Positions 34,253-43,387 of a stretch of 64,000 nt of DNA are shown here, in pieces; within the stretch, counting starts at the first letter, position 1, and each line of letters begins with the position of its first letter. The stretch covers positions 336,031 through 400,030 of the forward strand of contig NZ_JMQI01000028.1 in NCBI RefSeq assembly GCF_000695625.1, read 5' to 3'. The position numbers and the translations under genes are program-made. The notes below the pieces were generated by a model that was not told the origin of the DNA, made no database searches, and was given only the letters and a program-made list of their open reading frames with translations. Source of the stretch: Amycolatopsis rifamycinica. GTDB taxonomy: Bacteria > Actinomycetota > Actinomycetes > Mycobacteriales > Pseudonocardiaceae.

Positions 34253-34798
34253 TTGACCACGTCCCTGGTTCGTCCGCCCGTCGAAATCCACCCGCAGCTG
34301 ACCGACCCGCTGCTGCCCGGGCTGCTGCACCCGTCGCGGCTGCTCTGGACGCCGCGCGAGCTCGCCGGCCTGACCGCCACCGTCACCACCGAACTGGCCG
34401 CGGGCCTGCGCGGCATCCTGCGGTTCGACGAAGACCGCCGCTGGTGGGCGCGGCTGGCGCTGACCGACGGCGTCGAGCTGTGGCTGCTGTCGTGGCTGCC
34501 CGGCCAGCACACGAAGCCGCACGACCACGGCGGTGCGTCCGGGTCGTTCACCGTCCTGCAGGGCGAGCTGGGCGAGGAGTACCGCTACCCCGGCGGCCCG
34601 ATCCGGCGCCGGACGCACGTCGCCGGCCAGGGCCTCGGCTTCGGCGCCGGCCGCGCCCACCAGGTGACCGGCCTCGGTGACCAGCCCGCGGCGAGCGTCC
34701 ACGCGTATTCGCCGCCGCTGGTGGCGACGCGGGAGTACGCCTCGCTCGCGGACGTCCCGGCGGAAATCCCGCCGCTGCCCGCTATCGTCCGATCATGA
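34253..34798 (+). CDS. Cysteine dioxygenase family protein
   Basis: The protein is 181 residues, a cupin. It oxidises cysteine to cysteine sulfinate with O2 and iron. Iron ligands are H90 and H92 in HTKPHDHGG and H150 in SVHAYSPP. The start is TTG at 34253 with GAGGAG 8 bases upstream; earlier in-frame starts would run through the leader region. It overlaps the rhodanese gene by ATGA, so the unit handles cysteine sulfur. A leader peptide and a masking hairpin precede it. Confidence 0.92.
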   Translation: MTTSLVRPPVEIHPQLTDPLLPGLLHPSRLLWTPRELAGLTATVTTELAAGLRGILRFDEDRRWWARLALTDGVELWLLSWLPGQHTKPHDHGGASGSFTVLQGELGEEYRYPGGPIRRRTHVAGQGLGFGAGRAHQVTGLGDQPAASVHAYSPPLVATREYASLADVPAEIPPLPAIVRS

Positions 34799-35190
34799 GC
34801 GCTGTCGATTCACTGCTGGCCTCCGCCCGGTCGGGCCTGGACCGGGTGACGCCGGTCCGGGCCCGCGAACTGCAGGAGGCGGGGGCGCTGCTGGTCGACA
34901 TCCGGCCGCTGGCGAACCGCGCCGCCGAAGGCGAGATCCCGGGTGCGGTGGTCGTCGAGCGGATCCACCTGGAGTGGCGGCTGGCGCCGGACAGCGACTG
35001 GCGGCTGCCTTCGGTGACGCCCGAGACGACGGTGATCGTGGTGTGCAACGAGGGCTACTCGTCGAGCCTGGCCGCGGCCGACCTGCAGCGGCTGGGCCTG
35101 CCCGGCGCGACCGACCTCGAAGGCGGGTTCCGCGCGTGGGCTGCCGCCGGCCTGCCCGTGCAGGCCGGCGGCAGCCCCGCGGTGCCTTAG
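34795..35190 (+). CDS. Rhodanese-like sulfurtransferase
   Basis: The protein is 131 residues, one rhodanese domain. The persulfide-forming cysteine is C84 in VVCNEGYSSSLAAADL, and LLVDIRPLANRAAEGEIPGA is the N-terminal signature. It moves sulfane sulfur to cyanide, thiols or proteins in the cytoplasm. Its ATG overlaps the cysteine dioxygenase stop, so both are made together. In other bacteria rhodaneses likewise accompany cysteine-oxidising enzymes. Confidence 0.92.
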   Translation: MSAVDSLLASARSGLDRVTPVRARELQEAGALLVDIRPLANRAAEGEIPGAVVVERIHLEWRLAPDSDWRLPSVTPETTVIVVCNEGYSSSLAAADLQRLGLPGATDLEGGFRAWAAAGLPVQAGGSPAVP

Positions 35191-35230
35191 CAGCCCCCGT
35201 TTTCCACGCTACCGGAGGGGACCGACAGTT

Positions 35231-36220
35231 CTAGCCGGCCAGCGCCGGGGCGATCCGCTCGGTGAACAAGTCGATGCCCGAACGGTCGTAGGCGGCTTCC
35301 GGGAAGTTGAGGATCGCGTACGCCATGCCGCGCTTGCCCAGCGCGGCCAGGTGCTCGGCGACCTGCTCCGGCGTGCCGACCGTCGGGCCGCTCGCGAAGG
35401 TGGCGACCGCCCGCTCGGCGTCCTGCGCCGGGACGTACTTCTCGTAGTGCGCCTTCAGCCAAGCCACCTTCTCCTGGACGTCGCTCTCGGTTTCGCCGAG
35501 GACGACGCTCAGGTTGCCCGAGCGCACGATCGCGTCGAAGTCCGTGCCGACGTCCTTGCAGTGCGCCGCGAGGATCTCCGACTTCCGGGTGAACGTCTCC
35601 GGCTCCGGGTAGAAGTTCGTGTACCGCGCGTACTTCGCGGCGATCCGGAGCGTCTTCTTCTCGCCGCCGCCGGCGATCCACAGCGGGATGCCGCCCTCCT
35701 GCGGCGGCAGCGGCCGGAGGATCGCCCCGTCCGTCCGGTAGTGCTTGCCATCCAATGTGGACGTCCCGGTCGTCCAGAGGTCACGCATGATTTGGACACC
35801 TTCGTCGAGCTGGCCGAGCCGCTCGCCGGCGGACGGGAAGCCGTAGCCGTAGGCCCGCCACTCGTGCTCGTACCAGCCGGCGCCGATCCCCATCTCGACC
35901 CGGCCGCCGGAGATGAGGTCGGCGGTCGCGGCGACCTTCGCCAGGTAGGCGGGGTTGCGGTAGCCCATGCAGGTGCACATCTGCCCGAGCCGGACGGTCT
36001 CCGTCGCGGCGGCGAACGCCGAGATCAGCGACCACGCCTCGTGCGTGGCCTCCTCGGTCGGGACCGGCACGGTGTGGAAGTGGTCGTAGACCCAGATCGA
36101 TTCGAAGGGGCCCGCCTCCGCGTGTTTCGCGAGGCCGAGCATGGTCTTCCAGTGGTCCGCGGGGTCGATACCGGCCAGGTCCAGCCGCCAGCCCTGCGGG
36201 ACGAACATTCCGAAGCGCAT
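35231..36220 (-). CDS. LLM class F420-dependent oxidoreductase
   Basis: The protein is 329 residues with the luciferase-like TIM barrel. Typical blocks are SIWVYDHFHTVPVP (near 41), VRLGQMCTCMGYRNPAYLAK, and the GGRVEMGIGAGWYEHEWRAY segment that binds the F420 phosphate. The substrate is unknown; family members reduce or oxidise diverse small molecules with coenzyme F420. It is a single-gene unit facing away from glycogen phosphorylase upstream and toward the rhodanese gene. Confidence 0.88.
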   Translation of the reverse strand: MRFGMFVPQGWRLDLAGIDPADHWKTMLGLAKHAEAGPFESIWVYDHFHTVPVPTEEATHEAWSLISAFAAATETVRLGQMCTCMGYRNPAYLAKVAATADLISGGRVEMGIGAGWYEHEWRAYGYGFPSAGERLGQLDEGVQIMRDLWTTGTSTLDGKHYRTDGAILRPLPPQEGGIPLWIAGGGEKKTLRIAAKYARYTNFYPEPETFTRKSEILAAHCKDVGTDFDAIVRSGNLSVVLGETESDVQEKVAWLKAHYEKYVPAQDAERAVATFASGPTVGTPEQVAEHLAALGKRGMAYAILNFPEAAYDRSGIDLFTERIAPALAG

Positions 36221-36284
36221 GCCTACAACTTAGCTTCGCTCAGCGTTGGGCGCGGCGTGATTTCCCGGCTGGAGCAGCTCCAGG

Positions 36285-38813
36285 TCAGGCCAGGACGACC
36301 CGCGCCAGCTCCGCCGGGGTCGCCAGCAGGCCGTGCTTCGGCAGCACCCGGACCGTGTACCCGATCGACCCCGGCCGCGGCAGCTTCACGCGGGCGGCGA
36401 ACGCCCCGATGCCGTCGGCGGTCATCGGGACCGTCACCGGATCGCGGAGCTCGTCGTCGTCGGCCACGTGGCCGACCACCGCCTGGATGTCCACTTCGGA
36501 CGGGTCGAGGCCGGCCAGGTCGATGCGGGCCCGGATGGTCACCTCGGTGCCCACCACCAGCGGCTCGGTCGCCTCCACCAGCAGCTCCGAGTCGAAGATC
36601 CGCAGCCGCGGCCAGGACACCTCGAGCTTCGTGCGGTAGTCCGCCAGCGACAGGGCGCCGCGGTAGCCGTCGCCCGTCGCGGCCGCCACCGTGCGGGCCG
36701 CCGGCAGGTAGCCGTTGTCGACGTACTCGCGGACCATCCGGGACGCCTGGACCCGCGGGCCGAGCGTCTCCAGCGTGTGCCACACCATCGACAGCCAGCC
36801 GGTGGGCACGCCGTCGTCCGAGCGGTCGTAGAACAGCGGCGCGATCTGCTGGCCGAGCAGCTCGTACAGCGCCGCCGCCTCGAGGTCGTCGCGGCGCAGG
36901 GGATCCGCGACGCCGTCCGCGGTCGGGATCGCCCAGCCGTTGCTGCCGTCGTAGCACTCGTCCCACCAGCCGTCGCGGATCGACAGGTTGAGCCCGCCGT
37001 TCAGCGCCGACTTCATCCCCGACGTCCCGCACGCCTCCAGGGGCCGCACCGGGTTGTTCAGCCAGACGTCGCAGCCGCGGTACAGGTACCGGGCCATCGA
37101 CATGCCGTAGTCGGGCAGGAAGACGATCCGGTGCCGGACGTCCGCGCCGTCGACGAACCGGACGATCTGCTGGATCAGCTGCTTGCCGTTCTCGTCGGCC
37201 GGGTGCGACTTGCCGGCCACGACGACCTGGATCGGCCGCTCCTCGTGCAGCAGCAGCGCGCGCAGCCGCTCGGGGTCGCGCAGCATCAGCGTCAGCCGCT
37301 TGTACGTCGGGACGCGGCGGGCGAACCCGACCGTGAGCACGTCGGGGTCGAACACCGAGTCCACCCAGCCCAGCTCCAGCGGCGACGCGCCCCGCTGCAG
37401 CCACGCGGCCCGCACCCGGCGCCGCACCTCGTGCACCAGCTTCTCGCGCAGGTCACGACGCAGGCCCCACAGCTGGGCGTCGGAAACGCCGTCGCGCAGC
37501 GGCCCCTCGCCGACGTCGAGCCCCCACTCCCGGCCGAGCAGCGTGCTCAGCTCGCGCGCCACCCACGTCGGGCCGTGGACGCCGTTGGTCACCGACGAGA
37601 TCGGCACCTCGTCGTGGTCGAACCCGGGCCACAGCCGGGAGAACATCTTGCGCGTGACCCGCCCGTGCAGCTGCGAGACACCGTTCGCGCGCTGCGCCAG
37701 CCGCAGGCCCATGTGCGCCATGTTGAACAGGCCGGGGTTGTCCTCGGCGCCGAGCGCGAGCACGCGGCGCGGGTCGATGTCGGGCACCAGCCGTCCGTCG
37801 GCGAAGTAGCGCTGCACCAGGTCGACCGGGAACCGGTCGATGCCCGCGCTGACCGGGGTGTGCGTGGTGAACAGCGTCCCGGCGCGGACCGCCGGCAGGG
37901 CCTCGTCGAAGGAGAGGCCGTCGGCCTGGACGATCTCGCGGGCGCGCTCCAGCCCCAGGAATCCCGCGTGTCCCTCGTTCGTGTGGAACACCATCGGCTG
38001 CGGGTGCCCCGTCAGCTCGCAGTACTTCCGCACCGCGCGGAACCCGCCGATGCCGGCCAGGATCTCCTGCCGCAGCCGGTGGTCGGCGTCGCCGCCGTAG
38101 AGCCGGTCGGTGACGCCGCGCAGGTCCTCGTCGTTCGCCTCGGTGTCGGTGTCGAGCAGCAGCAGCGGCACGCGGCCGACGCGCGCCTGCCAGATCTGCG
38201 CGCACAGCTCGCGCCCGCCCGGCATGGCGACGCCGATCAGCACCGGCCGCCCGCCCGCGGTCAGCAGCTCCAGCGGGAACGCGTTCGGGTCGATCACCGG
38301 GTAGTGCTCGACCTGCCAGCCGTCGAGCGACAGCGACTGCCGGAAGTAGCCGTTGCGGTAGAGCAGCCCGACGCCGACCATCGGCACGCCCAGGTCGGAC
38401 GCGGCCTTGAGGTGGTCGCCGGCCAGCACGCCGAGGCCGCCGGAGTAGTTCGGCAGCGCTTCGGTGACGCCGAACTCCATCGAGAAGTAGGCGACCGCGG
38501 ACGGCAGGTCCTCGTCTTCGCGGCGCTGGTACCAGCGCGGCTCCGACAGGTACTGCTCCAGGTCTTCGGCCGCGGCCCGGGCGCGCGCGAGGAAGTCGTC
38601 GTCGACGGCGAGCTCGTCGAGCCGGGCCGGCGGCAGCGCGGTGAGCATCCGCAGCGGGTCGCGCACGGCGTTGAAGAGCTCGGCGTCCATCGACGCGAAC
38701 AGGTCGCGGGTCGGCGGGTGCCAGGTCCAGCGCAGGTTGGTGGCCAGCGCGCCGAGGCCCGACAGTGAATCCGGGAGGCTGGCGCGGACGGTGAACCGGC
38801 GGACTGCACGCAT
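36285..38813 (-). CDS. glgP: Alpha-glucan (glycogen) phosphorylase
   Basis: The protein is 842 residues. It releases glucose 1-phosphate from alpha-1,4-glucan in the cytoplasm. The N-terminal DUF3417 region (1-110, LATNLRWTWHPPTRDLFA) marks the short bacterial class. YFSMEFGVTEALPNYSGGLG is a conserved block, and the PLP lysine is in EACGTSGMKSALNGGLNL near residue 600. A family C-terminal tail follows. It complements the glucan-making enzymes at 2-388 and 2865, though 32 kb away. Confidence 0.94.
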   Translation of the reverse strand: MRAVRRFTVRASLPDSLSGLGALATNLRWTWHPPTRDLFASMDAELFNAVRDPLRMLTALPPARLDELAVDDDFLARARAAAEDLEQYLSEPRWYQRREDEDLPSAVAYFSMEFGVTEALPNYSGGLGVLAGDHLKAASDLGVPMVGVGLLYRNGYFRQSLSLDGWQVEHYPVIDPNAFPLELLTAGGRPVLIGVAMPGGRELCAQIWQARVGRVPLLLLDTDTEANDEDLRGVTDRLYGGDADHRLRQEILAGIGGFRAVRKYCELTGHPQPMVFHTNEGHAGFLGLERAREIVQADGLSFDEALPAVRAGTLFTTHTPVSAGIDRFPVDLVQRYFADGRLVPDIDPRRVLALGAEDNPGLFNMAHMGLRLAQRANGVSQLHGRVTRKMFSRLWPGFDHDEVPISSVTNGVHGPTWVARELSTLLGREWGLDVGEGPLRDGVSDAQLWGLRRDLREKLVHEVRRRVRAAWLQRGASPLELGWVDSVFDPDVLTVGFARRVPTYKRLTLMLRDPERLRALLLHEERPIQVVVAGKSHPADENGKQLIQQIVRFVDGADVRHRIVFLPDYGMSMARYLYRGCDVWLNNPVRPLEACGTSGMKSALNGGLNLSIRDGWWDECYDGSNGWAIPTADGVADPLRRDDLEAAALYELLGQQIAPLFYDRSDDGVPTGWLSMVWHTLETLGPRVQASRMVREYVDNGYLPAARTVAAATGDGYRGALSLADYRTKLEVSWPRLRIFDSELLVEATEPLVVGTEVTIRARIDLAGLDPSEVDIQAVVGHVADDDELRDPVTVPMTADGIGAFAARVKLPRPGSIGYTVRVLPKHGLLATPAELARVVLA

Positions 38814-38945
38814 GGGAAGCGACGATATCGGGCCGTGGGCCGCGCTGCGCAGGGAGGAGTTCGGGGATTACGTGCACGCTCCGCGTATGCCCTGGGTATG
38901 GTCCTGCCCGTCGGGTACCGGGGCACGAGAGCGAGTGGAACAGAG

Positions 38946-40382
38946 ATGATCCCAGGGGGAGGACGGCGGGCGCTGGTCGCGCTGCTGGCCGTCGCGGCGG
39001 TCGCCGTGAGCGGGTGCGACAGCAAGGGCGGCGGCACGGGCGGCGGGCCGGTCCAGGACAACGGCGCCGGATCCGTGTCGGGGCTGCCGGTGACGCACTT
39101 CGAGAGCGGCCTCAAGCCGGACGCGCCGAAGCCGAAGCTGAACGTCCGCAACGCCGACGGCGGCGAGGACGACAAGCTCGCCACCGCCGCGATCGACGAC
39201 GTCCAGACGTACTGGGGCGAGATGCTGCCGGCCAACTTCGGCGAGCAGTTCGAACCGGTCAAGTCCCTGCTGTCCTACGACGCGCAGAGCGACACCGAGG
39301 AAACCGGCTGCGGCAGCGTGAAGAAGCTCGTGAACGCGTTCTACTGCCCGGTCGACGACTCGGTGGCGTGGGACCGCGGCGTGTTGCTGCCGATGCTGCG
39401 CCAGCGGTTCGGCCCGATGTCGGTGGTCGTGGTGCTCGCGCACGAGTTCGGCCACGCCGTCCAGTACCGGCTCGGCGACAAGGCGGGGATCGCGAAGAAC
39501 ACCCCGACCGTGGTCAAGGAGCAGCAGGCCGACTGCTTCGCCGGCGGCTACTTCCGCTGGGTCGCCGAGGACAAGAGCAAGTTCTACCGGGTGTCGACGT
39601 CCGAAGGCCTGAACCAGGTGATGGCGTCGATGTTCCTGATCCGCGACCAGGCCGGCACCAGCGCCGCCGACAAGGGCGCGCACGGCACGGCGTTCGACCG
39701 CACCTACGCGTTCCAGGCCGGGTTCGAGAAGGGCCCGAAGGAGTGCGCGGGGATGAACACCGAGAACGTCAAGGCCCGGCTCACCGAGCGCCCGTTCGAC
39801 AAGGGTGACAAGGGCAAGGGCGACGCGAAGTTCAACGCCCAGACCGTCGCGCTGCTGAAGAAGAGCCTCGACGAGGCGTTCAAGGGCGCCGGGGTCGCCG
39901 CGCCGGAGATCACCGACGGCGGCAGCTGCCAGACCACGCCGCCGGCGTCGTACTGCCCGGACGACAACACCGTCAGCATCGACATGGCCAAGCTGGCCCA
40001 GCTCGCCCAGCCGATCGACCGCCAGGCCGAGATGCAGGGCGAGGACCCGGGCGGCATGGGTGACTTCGCGGCGTTCTCGGAGGTCGCGGCGCGGTACGCG
40101 CTCGGCATCCAGAAGGGCGTCGGCGCGTCGATCGACAACGCGAACGCGGGCCTGCGCACGGCGTGCCTGGTGGGGGCGTGGGCGGCGTTCACCAACCGCC
40201 CGGGTGACCTGCGGCTGTCGGCGGGCGACCTCGACGAGGCCATCGCGGACCTGCTGCAGCCGGAGAGCCTGGTCTCGGCGGACGTCAAGGGCAAGCGCCC
40301 GGACAGCGGTTTCGACCGGGTCGAGGCGCTGCGCAAGGGCTACCTCGAGGGCTCGTCGGTCTGCTCGAAGTCGTACGCCTGA
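38946..40382 (+). CDS. Secreted lipoprotein with neutral zinc metallopeptidase motif
   Basis: The protein is 478 residues. The signal sequence ends at a lipobox-like VAVSGC with lipidated C24, followed by a Gly-rich linker. The zinc site is HEFGH in VVLAHEFGHAVQYRLG (near 165), with EQQADCFAGGYFRWVAE as the downstream glutamate region. This matches the YpfJ-type putative neutral zinc metallopeptidases. The substrate is unknown. The start at ATG 38946 gives the shortest credible signal peptide. It is divergent from glycogen phosphorylase; the gene ends at a bidirectional terminator. Confidence 0.85.
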   Translation: MIPGGGRRALVALLAVAAVAVSGCDSKGGGTGGGPVQDNGAGSVSGLPVTHFESGLKPDAPKPKLNVRNADGGEDDKLATAAIDDVQTYWGEMLPANFGEQFEPVKSLLSYDAQSDTEETGCGSVKKLVNAFYCPVDDSVAWDRGVLLPMLRQRFGPMSVVVVLAHEFGHAVQYRLGDKAGIAKNTPTVVKEQQADCFAGGYFRWVAEDKSKFYRVSTSEGLNQVMASMFLIRDQAGTSAADKGAHGTAFDRTYAFQAGFEKGPKECAGMNTENVKARLTERPFDKGDKGKGDAKFNAQTVALLKKSLDEAFKGAGVAAPEITDGGSCQTTPPASYCPDDNTVSIDMAKLAQLAQPIDRQAEMQGEDPGGMGDFAAFSEVAARYALGIQKGVGASIDNANAGLRTACLVGAWAAFTNRPGDLRLSAGDLDEAIADLLQPESLVSADVKGKRPDSGFDRVEALRKGYLEGSSVCSKSYA

Positions 40383-40394
40383 GCACGGCACGCG

Positions 40395-40426
40395 AAAGGG
40401 GCCCCCACCGCGGTGGGGGCCCCTTT
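40395..40426. terminator. Bidirectional terminator
   Basis: AAAGGGGCCCCCACCG directly abuts its complement CGGTGGGGGCCCCTTT: a perfect 32-bp palindrome with A- and T-ends, between convergent genes. Confidence 0.92.
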
Positions 40427-40435
40427 TCCGTGGGC

Positions 40436-41410
40436 TCAGAAGAGGGCGCTCGCCAGGTCGCGGCGGGCCTTCATGACGCGGTCGTCGGCCGGGTCGAACA
40501 GGTCGAACAGGGCCACCAGGTGCTCGCGGACCCGGTTGCGATCCTCGCCCGCCGTGCGGCGGACGGTGTCGACCAGGCGCTTGAAGCCCGCCTCGACCTC
40601 GTTCGCCGCGATCTCGAGGTCGGCCGCGTCGAGCTGGGCCGCCAGGTCCGACGGGTCCGCGTCCGCCTTGGCGCGGGCCTCCGGGTCGGCGTTCTCGGCG
40701 CGGGCGGTGAACTTGACCTGGGCCAGGGCGTTCTTCGCCAGTTCGTTCGCCGGTTCGACGTCGAGGATGCGCTCGTAGGCGGCCTGCGCGGCGGCGAAGT
40801 CGCCCCGCTCGAAGGCCTCTTCCGCCTCGGTGAAGCGCGGGTCCTCCGGCTCCTCGACCGGGCCGCCTGCCGCCTCGGCGTCGCGGATGCCCGGCAGCTT
40901 GTCGCGCAGGGCGTCCAGGAGCGCGTTGATCCACTTGCGGATCTCGGGCTCGGGCAGCGCGCCCGAGAACGCGTCGACCGGCTGGCCGCCGGCGATGGCG
41001 ACGATCGTCGGGATGGACTGCGCGCCGAACAGCTGCGCGATCCGCGGGTTGGCGTCGACGTCGACCTTCGCCACGACCCACGCGCCGCCGGACTCGGCGG
41101 CCATCCGCTCCAGGACTGGCGACAGCTGCTTGCACGGGCCGCACCACTCGGCCCACAGGTCGACGACCACGAGCTGGCGCAGGGACCGCTCCACGACCTC
41201 GGCCTGGAAGGTGGCCTCGGTGACATCGATCACGGCGCCGCCCGACGCGGGCCGCGGCGGGCCGTCGCCGCCACCGGACGGGCCGGCGGGCGGGGCCGGT
41301 TGCCGTTGCGCCGCTTCGGCACGGGCCTTGAGCGCGGACAAGTCGACCGCGCCGGACAGGGCGGCGGACAGGGCCGCTGACTTCGCTGCAGATCCGCGTG
41401 GTTGTGTCAC
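40436..41410 (-). CDS. Thioredoxin-TPR fusion protein
   Basis: The protein is 324 residues. After a disordered Pro/Gly-rich N-terminus there is a thioredoxin fold (about 58-165) with active site WAEWCGPCK (C90 and C93), then tetratricopeptide-like repeats (EEAFERGDFAAAQAAYERIL and similar) to the end. It resembles the CnoX/YbbN and Rv1324-type chaperedoxins, which protect proteins from oxidation; this role is inferred. The GTG at 41410 is in frame with homology. It converges on the metallopeptidase gene. Confidence 0.9.
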   Translation of the reverse strand: MTQPRGSAAKSAALSAALSGAVDLSALKARAEAAQRQPAPPAGPSGGGDGPPRPASGGAVIDVTEATFQAEVVERSLRQLVVVDLWAEWCGPCKQLSPVLERMAAESGGAWVVAKVDVDANPRIAQLFGAQSIPTIVAIAGGQPVDAFSGALPEPEIRKWINALLDALRDKLPGIRDAEAAGGPVEEPEDPRFTEAEEAFERGDFAAAQAAYERILDVEPANELAKNALAQVKFTARAENADPEARAKADADPSDLAAQLDAADLEIAANEVEAGFKRLVDTVRRTAGEDRNRVREHLVALFDLFDPADDRVMKARRDLASALF

Positions 41411-41500
41411 GCTTCCATCCTGGCACGCGCACCGGAGGAGTTTCACCGGTGCCCGGCCCGTCCGCTTGGCAGGACGGCACCGCTGGGGCAGGCTCGGCCG

Positions 41501-41908
41501 GTGCACATCCGGCGTGACGTGAAGGTGGGCTTGTCGGTGGCGGCCGCCGTCGTCTGGATCGGCGCGGTGACGCTGCTCATCGTGCGCGAACCGGACCCGG
41601 GCGCGGCCTCGCCCGCCGAACTGCGCGACCGGCTCACCGCCGCCCTCGCCGGGCACGACGCCGACGCCTTCGCCGGCCTCCTCGACTACCCCGGCTCGGG
41701 CGGCGACGACTTCGCCAAGGACTACGTGTCGGTGCTCGCCGGCCGCGGGGTGCACGACGTGCGCGTCGAGCTGGGGCCGGACGCCGGCGCCCCGACGAGG
41801 GCGACGGTCTCGGGCGCGCTCGGCGACGGGAAGCCGTTCAGCTACCCGCTGACGGTGACGAGCGAAGACGGCCGGTGGACGGTCGCCTTCACCCCGCCCC
41901 TCCCCTGA
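41501..41908 (+). CDS. Single-pass membrane protein of unknown function
   Basis: The protein is 135 residues: a short basic N-terminus (VHIRRDVK), one membrane helix (VGLSVAAAVVWIGAVTLLIV, about 9-28) and an exported domain with PAELRDRLTAALAGHDADAF and a beta-rich C-terminus that looks like a small NTF2/DUF4878-type fold. The fold is inferred from length and pattern. GTG at 41501 is chosen since homology-like hydrophobic sequence starts there. It is divergent from the thioredoxin-TPR gene. Confidence 0.68.
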   Translation: MHIRRDVKVGLSVAAAVVWIGAVTLLIVREPDPGAASPAELRDRLTAALAGHDADAFAGLLDYPGSGGDDFAKDYVSVLAGRGVHDVRVELGPDAGAPTRATVSGALGDGKPFSYPLTVTSEDGRWTVAFTPPLP

Positions 41909-41947
41909 CCGCGGTCGTGAGTGGCGGGCGCCAACCCGCCTTGCCAT

Positions 41948-42253
41948 TCACGAGCCGTCGCGGAGGTGCGCCTCGACGCGGTCCACCTTGGCTTCGAGCT
42001 GGCCGGAGAAGCCCGGCCGGATGTCCGCCTTCAGGACCAGGCCGACGCGGGCCGAGCCTTCGCCCGCGGCCTCGACCGCGCGCTTCACGACGGCCATGAC
42101 CTCGTCCCACTCGCCTTCGATGTTCGTGAACATCGCGTTGGTCGAGTTGGGCAGGCCGGACTCGCGGACCACCTTCACCGCGCGGGCCACGGCTTCGCTC
42201 ACCCCGCCGTCGGGGTCCCCGCCGGACGGGCTGACGCTGAACGCGACGATCAT
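41948..42253 (-). CDS. MTH1187 family thiamine-binding protein (DUF77)
   Basis: The protein is 101 residues, with the DUF77 pattern: MIVAFSVSPSGG at the start, STNAMFTNIEGEWDEVMAVV in the middle and VGLVLKADIRPG near the end. Members bind thiamine or a related pyrimidine in the YkoF-like fold. No thiamine-synthesis gene is adjacent. It is divergent from the MarR regulator. Confidence 0.88.
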   Translation of the reverse strand: MIVAFSVSPSGGDPDGGVSEAVARAVKVVRESGLPNSTNAMFTNIEGEWDEVMAVVKRAVEAAGEGSARVGLVLKADIRPGFSGQLEAKVDRVEAHLRDGS

Positions 42254-42332
42254 GCTCGGAAGTCCCTTCTTCGGTGGTCATTTCCGCCAGTCGTGCGACA
42301 CCCGCCGGTACCCGCTGGTAACTTCGCGTGTC

Positions 42333-42833
42333 ATGAACCGTCCGCTGCCGTTCGACCCGATCGCCCGCGCGGCCCGGATCTGGGAGGACCGCATCGGGCC
42401 CTCCGGGACCATGGCCGCGGTGACCGGGGTGATGCGGGTCCAGCAGATCATCCAGTCCGCGGTGGACGGCGCGCTCAAGCCGCACGGCTTGACCTTCGCC
42501 CGGTACGAAGCACTGGTGCTGCTCACCTTCGCCCGCAGCGCCAGCCTGCCGATGCGGGTGATGGGCGAGCGGCTCCAGCTGCACCCCACCAGTGTCACCA
42601 ACATAGTGGACCGGCTGGAGCGCGACGGGCTCGTGAAGCGGGTCCCGCACCCGACCGACCGCCGCACGACGCTGGTGGAGATCACCGCCGAGGGCCGGGC
42701 ACGCCGCGAGGCCGCGACCGAAGCCGTCACCGCCATCGACTTCGGGCTGAACGGGCTGACCGAGCGGCAGACCGAGCAGCTGACGGACCTGCTGACCAAG
42801 GTGCGCCGCGCCGCGGGGGACTTCAGCGAGTAG
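42333..42833 (+). CDS. MarR family transcriptional regulator
   Basis: The protein is 166 residues. The winged helix covers about 55-125: LPMRVMGERLQLHPTSVTNI, VDRLERDGLVKRVPHPTDRR and TTLVEITAEGR as the wing. N- and C-terminal helices form the dimer. The ligand and targets are unknown; the divergent thiamine-binding protein gene is the nearest candidate. The transcript ends at the 42836-42869 hairpin. Confidence 0.92.
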   Translation: MNRPLPFDPIARAARIWEDRIGPSGTMAAVTGVMRVQQIIQSAVDGALKPHGLTFARYEALVLLTFARSASLPMRVMGERLQLHPTSVTNIVDRLERDGLVKRVPHPTDRRTTLVEITAEGRARREAATEAVTAIDFGLNGLTERQTEQLTDLLTKVRRAAGDFSE

Positions 42834-42835
42834 CG

Positions 42836-42869
42836 GAAAGGGCCCGCACCGGTGGGTGCGGGCCCTTTC
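42836..42869. terminator. Bidirectional terminator
   Basis: GAAAGGGCCCGCACC (42836-42850) and GGTGCGGGCCCTTTC (42855-42869) form a perfect 15-bp stem with a 4-base loop and T-ends on both strands, between convergent genes. Confidence 0.92.
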
Positions 42870-42882
42870 TCACGTGCCGGGA

Positions 42883-43248
42883 TCAGGCGGCGACGGTTTC
42901 CTTCGCCTGGAACAGGGCGACACCGCCGTGGGACAGCCGCTGCGGGCCGTCGAGCTTGCCGTTGCGCAGCGCCCACTTCTCGAACAGCCAGGTGAACAGC
43001 GGCGGGATGCTGGCCAGCAGGGCGAGGACCAGGGTCTTCGGGCGCCAGCCGAGCGGCTTCGCCACGGACAGGGAGATCACCACGTAGAGGACGAAGACCA
43101 CGCCGTGCACCATGCCGAGGACGGGCACGCCGCCCTCGCCGGAGGAGTGGACGACGTACTTGAGGAACATCCCGACCAGCAGCCCGGCCCAGGAGAGGGC
43201 TTCGGCTACCGCGGCCACGCGGAACGTATAAGCGGCCTTGCTGGACAC
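42883..43248 (-). CDS. DUF3817 family membrane protein
   Basis: The protein is 121 residues with three membrane helices: VAAVAEALSWAGLLVGMFLK, VPVLGMVHGVVFVLYVVISL and PKTLVLALLASIPPLFTWLF. The sequence matches the small DUF3817 integral membrane family common in actinomycetes, function unknown. GTG at 43248 has AGGAGG 6 bases upstream, so the longer start at 43329 is rejected. Its 5' region holds two GTGA-N6-TCAC sites. Confidence 0.87.
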   Translation of the reverse strand: MSSKAAYTFRVAAVAEALSWAGLLVGMFLKYVVHSSGEGGVPVLGMVHGVVFVLYVVISLSVAKPLGWRPKTLVLALLASIPPLFTWLFEKWALRNGKLDGPQRLSHGGVALFQAKETVAA

Positions 43249-43387
43249 TTCTTCCTCCTGTGGGGTCTCACCACGTTGGTACTGGCACACGCTGTGCTGG
43301 CACAAAAGAACGCCCGGCACACCGTCCAAGGCGGACTTGCCTTGTACGTCAACGGCGATGTCGGACGTGGTGATACCCAGTGTGAGG

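Noticed and set aside
36333..38768. An 811-codon plus-strand frame
   Set aside because: Antisense shadow of glycogen phosphorylase; the opposite strand has clear catalytic motifs.
38868..41480. An 870-codon minus-strand frame
   Set aside because: It runs through the bidirectional terminator and through two real genes in the wrong frame.
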